A stretch of DNA of 27,550 nt from an uncultured Flavobacterium sp. (GCF_937876455.1 NZ_CALFIG010000298.1:1-27550); one strand, 5' to 3'. Positions 8,568 to 20,700 are shown, counted from the first letter of the stretch. Numbers and translations are program-made. The notes: generated by a model not told the origin, from the letters alone.

Positions 8568-10166
8568 ATGAAACAAATTTTAGCATTATTTTTCTTTTTT
8601 TCGCTATCTATTGCTTATTCGCAGTCTATTACAGCACCTTCACCTCTAACAGTTGAAGCGAATGCATCAGGAGTTGATGCAGGAAATTTTGTAATCAATT
8701 GGGCAAATAATACGGATTTACTTTTGGTAAGTATTAATTTAGACTATATAGCTTCAGGAACGACTTTGAGTTTTCCTGTAACAACTGGATTAACTCGAAC
8801 GTATGGATTCAACTCTTGGACGAATGTAACCGTGATTAATTTTTATGGGGTTAGAGATAATGTAAATACTGGTTTAGCAGCAATGACCATAAATATGGGT
8901 GCAATAAAGACAGCAGTTAGAATCAATGTATCGGTCACACAATATGATTCAAATTATTATTATAATGCTACTAACCAGCATTTTTACCGATATTATTCTT
9001 CTTCCGGAGTCTCTTATGCTACTGCTAAATCCAACGCTTCAAGTTTGTCGTGGAAAGGAAAAACAGGGTATTTGTTAACCATTACTTCTCAAAGTGAGAA
9101 TGATTTTGTAAATAATAATGTTACCGGAGGTAACATTTGGTTAGCTTGTACAGATGCTGCTAATGAAGGAATTTGGAAAATAGATGCTGGACCAGAAAAC
9201 GGAACTACTGTTTGGACATCAACAACCGCCTACACAAATGCTATGACTTCGGTATATAGTGGTGGTAGTACGGCTTCTGGACAATATACGAGTTGGTGCT
9301 CTGGAGAGCCAAATAATGCTGATGGCACAAATGCGGGAGAAGATTATGCAGTAAGTAAATGGAATAGTGGAACTTGTTGGAATGATATCGCGGCGGCAAA
9401 TTCTTCGAGTATTCAAGGGTACATTGTGGAGTTTAGTAAAGATTTTCCGTCTCTTTCAGAATACACAGGAGTGTATTCTATGTATGTAATTCATAATAGT
9501 GATATGGCTTATACGTTGAGCTCTACCAATACACTGAATGCTGCAACAGTTTCGAATATTTCTAATTTGTTTGGTGGTTTACAAGTTAATAATGGTCATA
9601 CGGTAACATTACCTTCGGCAACAACTTTAAATTCCAACAAAATGGTGTTTTCGGGCACGGGGAAAATAGTTTTTACTGACGCTACTAGTAAATGGACTCC
9701 AGGAACTTCAAGTACTTCTAACACACTTACACATAGCCCCTCAACAAATACCAATCCCGCTTATTGGTCTGTTTCGTCGGTTTGGGTAAACGATCCCTTT
9801 AACGGAGGAGGAAGTTATCCTCATTATTCACCTTGGTTAAATTCATATCAAGGATGGTCAGCCGCAACAAATGATTCCAATCAATATATTATTCTTAATT
9901 ACGATACCCCTGCATATATTACTGGGATTATTACCCAAGGTAGAGCAACTGATTTTGGGCAATGGGTAAAAACAGCTCATGTAGAAGTAAGTCTAGACGG
10001 TGTGACATGGAAAAGAGTATTAACCAATGTAAGTTTAAATACAAATTATTATTCTTCCGTAACAAATTTATTTCCTGCTGTTGAATATGCTAAATTTGTA
10101 AAAGTGATGCCTACAGACTGGGCTAATCATATAACGATGCGCTTAGGAATCTTAATAAAACAATAG
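8568..10166 (+). CDS. Secreted C-type lectin plus discoidin-like protein, 532 residues
   Basis: The ATG directly abuts the previous stop codon, which suggests coupled translation. Signal peptide residues 1-18, then QSITAPSPL. After an N-terminal beta-rich region, residues about 140-290 form a C-type lectin-like domain: HFYRYYSSSGVSYATAKSNA, GYLLTITSQSENDFV, IWLACTDAANEGIWKI, then E247-P248-N249 with GEDYA, and W271-N272-D273 followed by GYIVEF. In animal C-type lectins EPN with WND forms the calcium and mannose-type sugar site. Residues about 390-532 resemble an F5/8 type C (discoidin) domain: YWSVSSVWVNDPF, YIILNYDTPAYITGIITQGR, VEVSLDGVTWKRV and AKFVKVMP. No type IX sorting domain is visible. 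This is the last gene of the packed cluster. A dual-lectin adhesin is a well-supported inference; the ligand is unknown. Confidence 0.87.
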   Translation: MKQILALFFFFSLSIAYSQSITAPSPLTVEANASGVDAGNFVINWANNTDLLLVSINLDYIASGTTLSFPVTTGLTRTYGFNSWTNVTVINFYGVRDNVNTGLAAMTINMGAIKTAVRINVSVTQYDSNYYYNATNQHFYRYYSSSGVSYATAKSNASSLSWKGKTGYLLTITSQSENDFVNNNVTGGNIWLACTDAANEGIWKIDAGPENGTTVWTSTTAYTNAMTSVYSGGSTASGQYTSWCSGEPNNADGTNAGEDYAVSKWNSGTCWNDIAAANSSSIQGYIVEFSKDFPSLSEYTGVYSMYVIHNSDMAYTLSSTNTLNAATVSNISNLFGGLQVNNGHTVTLPSATTLNSNKMVFSGTGKIVFTDATSKWTPGTSSTSNTLTHSPSTNTNPAYWSVSSVWVNDPFNGGGSYPHYSPWLNSYQGWSAATNDSNQYIILNYDTPAYITGIITQGRATDFGQWVKTAHVEVSLDGVTWKRVLTNVSLNTNYYSSVTNLFPAVEYAKFVKVMPTDWANHITMRLGILIKQ

Positions 10167-10236
10167 ATAAATTACTTATTTATCGTTTTGACTAAAAGCA
10201 TATTTTTTATTTAACAATTTTTTAATGTTGTTTTTT
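10166..10236 (+). terminator. Possible weak AT-rich terminator after the fibre/lectin cluster
   Basis: GATAAAT at 10166-10172 can pair with ATTTATC at 10178-10184 over a 5-base loop, followed by a short T run. AACAA at 10213-10217 can pair with TTGTT at 10228-10232, followed by TTTT. Both stems are AT-only or nearly so, so neither is convincing. Confidence 0.25.
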
Positions 10237-10278
10237 ATTAATACACATATTTGATATACGCCCAAAAATGTGTAAAAA

Positions 10279-10311
10279 TTGTATTTTGTAGCTGTTTTTT
10301 AGGTATATTTG
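10279..10311 (+). promoter_or_regulatory. Bacteroidota-type promoter for the giant adhesin gene
   Basis: TATATTTG at 10304-10311 fits the -7 consensus TAnnTTTG of Bacteroidota. A TTG at 10279-10281 lies 22 bases upstream, an acceptable -33 spacing. The adhesin ATG is at 10341, leaving a leader of roughly 25 bases. The rest of the 174-base gap is AT-rich without other recognisable elements. Confidence 0.55.
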
Positions 10312-10340
10312 CAAAATTTTCATATTAAAAAACGATTACG

Positions 10341-11741
10341 ATGAAAAACACATCTTTCTCAAAACTTTGCAAACTACTATTGTTTATCGGTTTAATGTTA
10401 ACTTTTGGCTTTTCTCTAGGTCAAACGAAAAGAGTATTAGTAAACTGGATGGATGGAGGTAATTCCATCTCAAGAACATTTCCATATGTTGCTGATTATT
10501 CAAACCCAATAACAACGAGTAGTTCAATGAATTATTCTGGTTTAACACCGGTTAATGATGGAAGATTTGTATTTACATCAACACCAGTAAGTTCAACTTT
10601 AGACACATCAACTCATCCCTATTTTTCATTTACAATTAATGCAGGTTCTAGCTCGATAGATTTAGATCGATTTGTAATTCAAGGATATTGTTGTTGGACT
10701 GGTTCTACTTCACTACGATACAGTGTAGATGGATTTGCAAGTCATCTTGGAAGTATTACACCAAATGGGAGTAGTTACACGCTTACATCAGTAAATTTAA
10801 ATTCTTTAGCAAATATAACAGGAACCGTAGAGTTTAGATTGTATTTTTATGGTAATACTTCAAATTCTGGTTTTTATATGCCTGGTTCTGGATCTGCATA
10901 TACTTCCATTGACTCAACACCTAGCTCTTATGGGCCAACTGCAGTTGCTCCACCAACAGGTTATTCTTGGTCATTTGCTTCTTTTTGGTACAATTATTTT
11001 GCACCTGCAATTACAACTAATTCAAGTTTAACTACCTTCTCAAAATGCACCGGGCTAGCATCAAACGCTCAAACATTTTCAGTTTCTGGAACAAATTTAA
11101 CTTCAAATATTGCTATTGCTGCTTTAACGGGTTATGAATATTCTTTAGACGGCATTACCTATACTTCTACATTATCTATTACCCCTTCGGCAGGAACAGT
11201 TACTAACGTTCCCGTGTATGTTCGATTAACTTCTGCTAGTACAGGAACGCCGGCCGGTAATATTTCAATAAGTTCAACAGGAGCTACAAGTCAAACAATA
11301 GCTGTGTCAGGAACCGTAAATGCTTTACCAACTATGACAATTGGAAACATTTCAAACATTGATCAATCTGCAACATCTTTTGTTATACCTTTTACAGCAA
11401 CAACAAGTTCTCCAACATTGTACTCGATTTCTTCAGGAACAAATGCATTAAGCGGATTTACTCCTGTTTCTGATGTTTTGTTTTCAGGAACTTCAGGAAC
11501 TTTAACGATTCCAATTCCTAATAATAGTGCTCTTGGAACGTATGATTTTGTTCTAAAGGTAAAAAATGCAACAACCTTATGTGAAAGCGCTGTGATCAAT
11601 TTTACAATGAAAATTGCTCTTGCGCCACCAACAATTACATCTTTTTCGCCATTAAGTGGCGCAGTAGGTAGTTCTATTACGATAACTGGGACAGGATTTA
11701 ATACTACTGCAGCAAATAATATCGTTTTTTTGATGGAGTAA
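10341..11741 (+). CDS. N-terminal fragment of the giant adhesin, 466 residues before the frameshift stop
   Basis: The ATG at 10341 sits about 30 bases after a good -7 box. A long signal peptide (basic MKNTSFSKLCK, hydrophobic LLLFIGLMLTFGF) ends LG before Q28. Residues 28-215 are a beta-rich domain of unknown family containing a CCW motif. Residues about 225-430 form the module with SLTTFSKCTGLASNAQTFSV, YEYSLDGITY, VSGTVNALPT and GTNALSGFTPVSD, which recurs after the propeller at 13261. From about residue 430 an IPT/TIG domain begins (PPTITSFSPLSGAVGSSI) and is cut off after NNIVFLME by the shifted frame. If expressed as is, it would be exported to the periplasm but lacks the type IX sorting domain. 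Confidence 0.8.
   Translation: MKNTSFSKLCKLLLFIGLMLTFGFSLGQTKRVLVNWMDGGNSISRTFPYVADYSNPITTSSSMNYSGLTPVNDGRFVFTSTPVSSTLDTSTHPYFSFTINAGSSSIDLDRFVIQGYCCWTGSTSLRYSVDGFASHLGSITPNGSSYTLTSVNLNSLANITGTVEFRLYFYGNTSNSGFYMPGSGSAYTSIDSTPSSYGPTAVAPPTGYSWSFASFWYNYFAPAITTNSSLTTFSKCTGLASNAQTFSVSGTNLTSNIAIAALTGYEYSLDGITYTSTLSITPSAGTVTNVPVYVRLTSASTGTPAGNISISSTGATSQTIAVSGTVNALPTMTIGNISNIDQSATSFVIPFTATTSSPTLYSISSGTNALSGFTPVSDVLFSGTSGTLTIPIPNNSALGTYDFVLKVKNATTLCESAVINFTMKIALAPPTITSFSPLSGAVGSSITITGTGFNTTAANNIVFLME
11725..11731 (+). other. T7 homopolymer at the adhesin frameshift
   Basis: Seven T residues follow ATCG. With eight the reading continues ATC GTT TTT TTT GAT GGA GTA, giving a normal TIG strand; with seven the frame reaches TAA at 11739-11741. 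A single-base length change at this tract is enough to switch between split and full-length protein. Confidence 0.85.
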
Positions 11742-14700
11742 AAGCAGCAGTCACAGCATCAACAGCAACATCTTTAACAGTTACTGTTCCTTATGGGACG
11801 ACTGGTTTTTCTAAAATAAAAGTACTTAATACAGCAACTGGAATTGCCTATTCAAAAGGATCTTTCACTACAACATTTCATAATGGAGGATTTGGGAATG
11901 GGGATTATAATTATGGAACAGGTACTTTTAATGGTGCAGTAACTTTTACAAGCGGAGCCACTTGGCAAACCACAGCAGATTGGAAATCTATAAATTTGGT
12001 AATAGATTATAACAACGATGGTTTCCCTGATTATACAAGTATATCTAATAGTTCATCTAGTATATATGTATATAAAAACACTATAACAATTCCAGGAACT
12101 ACGGTATCTACAAGTACGTTTTCTTCTACTGCAGTTACATTAACAGCAACTACAACTCCATCAGCTATTTATTCTGAAGATATTAATGGTGATGGAAAAA
12201 TGGATATTGTTGTTCCAACTGGGAGTTCGATAGATGTTTTTATTAACACATCGTCTGCAGGTACAATTAGTTTTGCAGCTAAACAGACCTTTACCATAGC
12301 ATGCTCTAATAGAGTTCGTTTTGGAGATATAAACAAAGATGGTTTATTAGATATTATTAGTTATTCTGGAGCTGCTATTAAATATGTATTAAATACAGGA
12401 ATACTTGGTTCAGCCACAGCTAATTTTGGGACATCTGCTTCACTTACTTCAGCTACAACACCATTAGATTTTGATATGGCTGATTTTAATAATGATGGGT
12501 ATTTAGATATTCTATTTTCATATAGTAGTGGATATTATATTTCTTTAGGTTCGAGTTCTGGGTTTGGTTCTTTTACATCAACGTCAGGATCCTTTTCAGC
12601 AGGAAGTATAGTAAGTGGTGATTTAGATAACGATGGAGATATTGATTTTGTTGTTAAAACGTCAACTAGTGCAATAAATTATTTTACCAATAATGGATCA
12701 GGGGTATTTTCTAGTGCAAGCGCTTCTGTTGGTAGTCCATCTGGAATTTTAAATGGTTTTGAAACAGCAAATTTTAATGGAGATGCTTATCCAGAAGTTT
12801 TTGCGTCTAATGCAAATTCAGGTCCTTATATTGCTATTTTTAATAATACAACGTCAAGTAATACACTTAGTTATGCAGCATCAACCAATGCATATTCTTC
12901 TTCAAATCCTATGGGGTTAAAAGGCACAGATGTTAATGGTGATGGAAGACCTGATATTGTTGCGCCAGGGTATTACAACACTAATTATTATGTAAATCAA
13001 AATATTATAGGAATTCCAACAATTTCTTCATTCACTCCAACCTCAGGAAGTGGAGGAACTTCAATTACAATTACGGGAACCTATTTTACAGGTGCAACAG
13101 ATGTAAAAATTAACGGTGTTTCAGCTACATCATTTACAGTTAATAGTTCAACATCAATAACAGCTGTTGCACCGACAGGTACTACCGGAACTATTCAAGT
13201 AATAACTCCAGGAGGCACGGCAACAAGTGCATCTAATTTTACATACACCCCTACAATAGTAAAAACAGGAACTTTAACAGCTTTTTCTAAATGTTCTGGT
13301 TTTTCTTCTTCCGCTCAAACATTTACAGTTTCTGGTTCAAATTTAACAGCTAATCTTGTAGTTGCTGCATATACTGGTCTTGAATATTCTTTAGATGGTA
13401 CGTCTTATTCAAGTACTCTTTCAATAACACCGACAACAGGCACAGTAGCTACTACAACAATTTATGTTCGAATGACGGCTGCAAGTGCTTCATTGACTAC
13501 GGGTGCGATTTCTTTAACATCAACTGGAGCAACCAACCAAACTGTTGCTGTTTCAGGAACTGTAAACGCATTGCCTACTATTACATTAGGGACCATTCCT
13601 AATGCTACAACATTATCTACATCATTTACGATTCCTTATACGGCTATTGCTAATTCACCATCACTTTATTCTGTTTCTGTTGGAACAAATGCTTTAAGTG
13701 GTTTTACGCCTGTAGTTGATACTTCTTTTTCTGGAAGCGCTGGTAATTTAACAGTAACAATTCCAGCTAATTCAGCTATTGGAACGTATGATTTTAATAT
13801 AACTGTAAAAAATGCAACTACAGGATGTGTGAGTGCTAATTATACTAAAACGTTAACAATTACGATACCTCCTCCAACAATTACTTTAAGTTCAAATACA
13901 TTAAATACGATTACTAATTGTAAAACCCCAAGATTGATTGCAGATCATACAAATGTAGCTACTGATATTAATCTTAATGTAAATGATTTGTATTACAATT
14001 GGGTTGGAAATAATGTGTGGGCATTATATAAAAATACAGCAACAAATACATATCATATTTCAGCGGTTTACCCATTTACAGCTTCCCAAAATTCAGTTAA
14101 TGATTTTAATGTAATAAATCCAAATCCTTATTTTGCCGCGGCTAACTTTCCAAGTGCAAACCCACAGGTTCAATTTAATCAAGTTACAGGCGAAATAACG
14201 ATAGGCGGTCAAAACTATCCGTTATTGCCATATTATGAAAATTTCACTGTTTCTGGAACTTATTTAACGGCAGGAATTACAATTACACCACCATCTAATT
14301 TTCAAATTTCAACAGATCAAAGCACCTGGATAGGCACAACAACAACACCAACGACTATAACCTTATCACCTAGTTCAGGTAGTGTATTATCTACAACAGT
14401 ATATGTTAGAACTATCCCTACACTTGCAGCAGGAAGTTACTCAGGAACTAATATAACAATTGCTTCAACAGGCGCAACAAGTGTGACTAAAGCAGTAGCG
14501 GCAACAGTATATGCACCAACAGTTATAAACACTCAACCGCTAACTACTAAAAATATATGTATTAATGCTAGTACAGGTAATTCCATTAACTTAGTGGCTT
14601 CAGGAACTAGTTTAACGTATCAATGGTATTCAAATTCATCTAATTCAAACACTGGTGGTACAAGTTTAGGCTCAACTAATGGAGCTCAAACAGCAACATT

Positions 14701-17700
14701 AACTATAAACACGTCTACTGCAGGTACTACTTATTATTATTGTGAGGTATCTGGTTCTTGTGGTACAGTTACAAGCACAGTTTCTGCTGTTACCATTAAT
14801 CCTGTGTCTGTTGCAGGTACTGCTTCGGCATCAGCTACTACAGTTTGTTCAGGTAATACCACTACACTTTCATTGGTAGGTAGCACGGGTACTATTCAAT
14901 GGCAATCTTCTACAAATAATACTACATGGACAGACGTTACTGGGGCTACAACTGCTAGTTATACTACAGCACCTTTAATAAGAACAATGTATTATAGAGC
15001 TAATGTAACAAGTGGCTCTTGTACGGGTGCAACCAGTAATGTTGTAACAATAACTGTTCCACCAGCTCCATATCCTTATGATAGAGCCGTTAATTTTTCA
15101 TCAACAGGTTATTTAACAAAAGCAACAACCTCGTCTTTAGGTTTAACAAATTTCACAGTAGAGGCTTGGATTTATCCTACAGCCTTTAATAATTATGCAG
15201 GAATTATAGCAAAGCAAGATTTTCAATTATTGACTGCTACTAATGGTGCACTTGCTTTTATGATTGAAAGATCTTGGAGTTGGGAATTACGTACTTCTGC
15301 CGTAAATGTTTTAACACTAAACAAATGGCAACATGTAGCAGCAAGTTACAATGCTTCTACTAAACAAATGAAAATGTATGTTGATGGGACTTTAGTTGAT
15401 ACTTATACAAGAACACAATCTTTTGTACCTGATTTTACTACAGCAAATTTAACTGTTGGATATAATAATGGTACAGGAAATGGCTCTCCATCTAGAAATT
15501 TTGCAGGAAATATTGACGAGGTAAAGGTATGGAATGTAGTTAAAACAGATACTGAAATATCAAATAACTATGCAAATCAACTTACAGGTAGTGAGACAGG
15601 ATTGGTAGCGTATTATAAATTTAATCAAGGTATTGGTGGAGGGAATAATACCGCGATTACAAGCCTTACGGATTTAACCACAAATGCGAATCATTTGACG
15701 TTGTCTTCTATGGCTATGAATGGTACTACTAATAATATTTTACAAGTTGGTCCAGCAATCTTAAGTACACCAAGTATTTGTTTAAATACATCAGCAACAT
15801 TGACACATACCAATACAGGAGGAACTTGGTCAACATCTAATGCAAGTATAATTTCAATTGATTCTAATACAGGATTAGCTACAGCAAACTCAGAGGGATC
15901 GTCAACTATTACCTATACGTTTACTGATAACGGTTGTACATATACAAGTACAAAATCATTTTTGGTATTAAGATTGCCAACCATTACCGCTCAACCGGCA
16001 TTAAGTGCTCAAAATATTTGTTTGAATGGCACAGCAACAGCACTTTCTGTTACAGCAACTGGAGCAGGATTAACTTATCAATGGTATAAAAACACTACTG
16101 CATCTAATACAGGAGGAACCACGATTTCAGGCGCAACTAGTGCTACTTATACTCCATTAACGACTACTGTTGAAGAAGCTTATTATTATTGTATTGTAAG
16201 TGGCACTTGTGCACCTTCAGTTACGAGTAACGTTTCTGGACTAGTTAAGATATATGCACTTTCAGTAGCAGGTACTATTACCTCTTCTGTAACTAATATT
16301 TGCGATTCTGGCTCTACAACTTTAACCTTAACAGGAGCCATAGGAACGATTCAATGGCAACAATTTGATAATCTTGTTTGGACTGATTTAGCAGGTGAAA
16401 CAAATGCTACATTTACTACACCTACTCTAACCCAAAACACAACCTATAGAGCTGTAGTTATTAATGGACCATGTTCTAGTACAATAACTTCTGATTTTAT
16501 CGTGAAAGTTTATCCTTCGCCGTCAGCGCCTACAGCTACAACTACAATTAATTATTGTTTAGGAGCAACAACTTCTATATTAAGTGCCACAGCTATAAAT
16601 GGCTATTCGTTAAAATGGTACACCCAAGCAACAGGTGGAACAGCAAGTACAACGGCACCAACACCTTCAGCTTCAACTGTGGGTACAACGACTTATTATG
16701 TAAGTCAATTGCAAAATACTTCAACAGTTACTACTAGTACTAGTGCAGGAACGACAACAAGTTATGTTTCTGGGCTTAATTTTGGACAAACATTTCAAGT
16801 AGCTACAACCAGTAGAGTTAATTCTATAGCTATAGGACAGATATTTGCTTATTCTCCAATAATGACTATGAAAATTTATGATGGATTTGGAGGAACACTT
16901 TTAGGAACGGCAGATGCTACTATGACAGGCTCAGGGTATTTTAACCCTGTATTTACATTTGCAAATTCAAATGTTGTTTTATCTGCAAATCAAACGTATT
17001 ATTTTGAAGTTACTAGTAGTAATAGCGTTTCGTTTTATTTAATGACTGTAAAAACCAACTATATTTCAACAGGTGTTTTATATCAAAATAATGTCGCTAA
17101 TTCAGCATTAGATTTTGACTTTACAATAACTTCTACTTCAATAGCAAACCCATGCGAGAGTCCACGAACAGCAATTACCGTAAACGTAAATGCAATACCA
17201 ACAATTACTGGCGCTCAAAGTATGACTGTTGGAGGAAATACATTACAATTAACGGGATCTGGCACTCCACATTCAACTACTCCGTGGACTTCTTCAAACC
17301 CAGCAGCAGCTACTATTTCATCATCAGGTGTGGTAACACCCGTGGGAGGTGGCTCAACAACTATTACTTATACAACAGCAGAGGGCTGTTCAATCACAGC
17401 AACAATAAATGTAGTGGATTGTAACCAACCATTTGGAAATGCTTTAGGATTTGGTGTTGGGACTACAGCAGCCAATGCAGATTATGTACAAATCAATTCA
17501 AGAATTTTCCCGAGTCAATCTGTGGCGAATTTTACTATTGAAACATGGGTAAAACCAGCTGCTTCAGATATTATTGCTGGAACTCCGGGTAACACTTGGT
17601 TGTCCTTTTTAGGCTATTCTGGAACCAAAAGAAGCCCTTCAATGTACATAACAAATAATGGCGTATTACACGTTTCATGGACTGAAGGTTGGTCTTTTGT

Positions 17701-20700
17701 TGGTTCAGCAGTTTCTGCAAGTAGTCCTACTACATTTACAGCAAACAAATGGACGCATGTTGCTTTAGTGAAAGATGGAACAACTATGCGCGTTTATGTT
17801 GACGGAGTACAACTTACTACAGTTACTTGTTTGGCTAATTTAGATCTTCCAGATAATGCTTATTGGTTAGGAAAATCGGATCAACAATTTAGCGGAGCAC
17901 TAGACGAAGTTCGTTTTTGGTCAACTGCTAGAACGCAATCACAAATTCAGTCTACTATGAATACTGAATTAGTAGGAAATGAAACAGGATTATTAGCTTA
18001 TTTCGACTTCAATCAAGGTGTTGCAGGCGGAACAAATACAGCAATTACAACACTTACTAATAAAGCAAATAACACTATAAACGGAACATTAACTAATTTT
18101 ACCAGAACAGGTACAACGTCCAACTTTGTAGGGAATACCATGGCAGCTATTGACATGGTCGGTCCTGCGACTATTTGTGCAAATAGCACAGCACAGTATA
18201 CGCATCAAATTCCAGGCGGAACGTGGTCTGTATCTAGTGGTGCTGCAGCAACTGTAAGTACAGCGGGATTGGTTACAACCACTACCAACGAGACAATTAC
18301 ACTTACCTATGACTATTTGATCAACGGTTGTGCCAAAACCGCTACAAAATCAATTACTATTGATACTCCAACGGCGCCAACCGTGAACTCTACAATAGTA
18401 GAATTATGTCAAGGAATTGCAACAACTGCGTTAACAGCAACAGCTACTACAGGTAATACCTTACAGTGGTATACTACTGCTACTGGAGGTACTGCAAGTA
18501 CTATAGCACCAACACCTTCTACAACGACTGTTGGGTCGATTAATTATTACGTGAGTCAAAAAAATAATACAACAAATTGTGAAAGCCCACGTACAGCTAT
18601 AACCATTAATGTAAATGCTATTCCTACAATTTCAGGCGCTCAAAACATGACAGTGGGTGGCAACACCCTGCAATTAACAGGTTCAGGAACACCTAATGCA
18701 ACTACTCCATGGGTGTCTTCTAATACGGGAGCGGCTACCATTTCATCAACAGGAGAACTTTCAGCGGTGGCAGCAGGAAGTACTACAATTACTTATACCA
18801 ATGCAATTGGTTGTACTAAAACGCAAGTCATAACGGTTATTGATTGTGCGCAGCCATTTGGTAATGCGCTTAATTTTGATGGCGTTAATGATTATTTAGT
18901 TTTGGATAACGTAGGTTCGAATACTGCATTTCAATTTGCGAATACAACAAACTATACATTAGAGGCTTGGGTGAACAGATCCGCTGCGTCAAGTTCGGCA
19001 AGTTTAATTATTTCAAAACAAAATGGTGGCGTTGCTGGAAATTATTCCCTTGGAATTAATACAAATGGTCAGCCTTATGTGTCGCGGGAAGCTTCTCCAT
19101 GGGTTGTTAATGCTACTACAAGTATACCATTAAATCAATGGACACACATTGCAGGTGTTTTTGACGGGAGTTCTTTAAAAATATATATAAATGGAGTATT
19201 GAATAATTCGATTGCTGCTTCAGGAAATATTACACCATCAAGCACTACTGCAATTAAGGTTGCAATAGGCTGTATGTATTCCACTGGAACACCATCAAAC
19301 TTTTTTAACGGTAGTATTGATGAAGCCCGCATTTGGAACGTTGCCAGAACGACCACGCAAATCCAACAGAACTATCTTTCTCAATTGCAAGGCAATGAAA
19401 GTGGTTTAGTGGGGTACTATAACTTCAATCAAGGAATAGCGGCTGGCGATAATTCAACTATTACAACAGCAACAAACGCGGTTTCAAGTGTTTCAAATGG
19501 AACTTTAACCAATTTTACAAAAAACGGAACAATATCTAATTTTATTGGCAGCACTATAGGTGCTTCTGATATAGCGGGCGCATCAAGTATCTGCGCCTCT
19601 TCAACTTCACAATATACGCATCAATTAGCGGGTGGAACTTGGTCGGTTTCTAACGGTGCTTCAGCTACAATTTCTTCAAGCGGATTGTTAACTGCGGCGG
19701 GAGCAGAAACACTTACAATTACGTATACCTACATCGTAAATGGATGTACATTTAATGCTACAAAAGCTGTAGCAATTGTAATCCCGGCTATCACAGCGCA
19801 ACCTGCTACAACGGCTCAAAATGTGTGTATAAATGGTATCACAGCGTCTCTTTCTGTAACCGCTACTGGCGTTAATACAACATATCAATGGTATAAAAAT
19901 ACTACCGCATCAACTTCGGGAGGAACATTGATAGCAGGTGCTACATTCCCAGTTTATATGCCGTCAAATACGGTTGCTGGAACTACTTATTATTATTGCG
20001 TGGTTAGTGGAACCTGTACTCCAACACTTACAAGTGATGTATCAGGAGCCATTACAATATCTCCTGCTTCTGTTAGCGGAACCATTTCGGGAACAGCTTC
20101 GATTTGTTCGGGTGCAACCACCACGTTAACACTAACAGGCAATACAGGAACTGTACAATGGCAAGAATTTGATGGTTCAGCATGGAATGATATTATCGGA
20201 GCAACTGCAATAACATATACAACACCTGCTTTAACACAAAACACCTCGTATAGAGCTGTAGTAGCAAGTGGTTACTGTACGCCAGCCAATACAACAAGTT
20301 TCAATGTGGTGGTTAATGCCTTACCGGTTATTTCAGGAACAACGACAGTAGGCGCAGGAGAATCCATAACGTTATCGGCTACAACTACAGCCGCATCGAG
20401 CAATGCATGGGTTTCCTCGAATACTGCGGTTGCAACTATAAATCCAAATGGAGTTGCAACTGGTTTAACCTCTGGTACTACTACTATAACCTATACAAAC
20501 AGCAATGGTTGTATAGATACGGAAATAATAACAGTTGGTTTAGGTACAACACAAGCGCCTATTTTAACGTCGCCTGTGTCAAACACTACAGGCGCCACAA
20601 CACTTAACTTTAATTATACGTTACCAGAAACACCATTAGCTGGTTCAGTAACATTACTATTTACACCTACGGGAGGCGGAACGCCAATTACTTGGACGAT

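Noticed and set aside
1..10166. Prophage or phage-tail-like injection system
   Set aside because: Tail-fibre motifs are present but there is no tube, sheath, baseplate, capsid, terminase, integrase or lysis gene in the window, and the complete genes have Sec signal peptides, unlike phage structural proteins. Sequence upstream of position 1 could change this.
11996..11998. TTG as a start codon for a 3985-residue protein
   Set aside because: The frame is open and domain-like for 264 bases upstream of it, it interrupts a propeller repeat, and there is no signal peptide. It is better read as the continuation of the gene starting at 10341.
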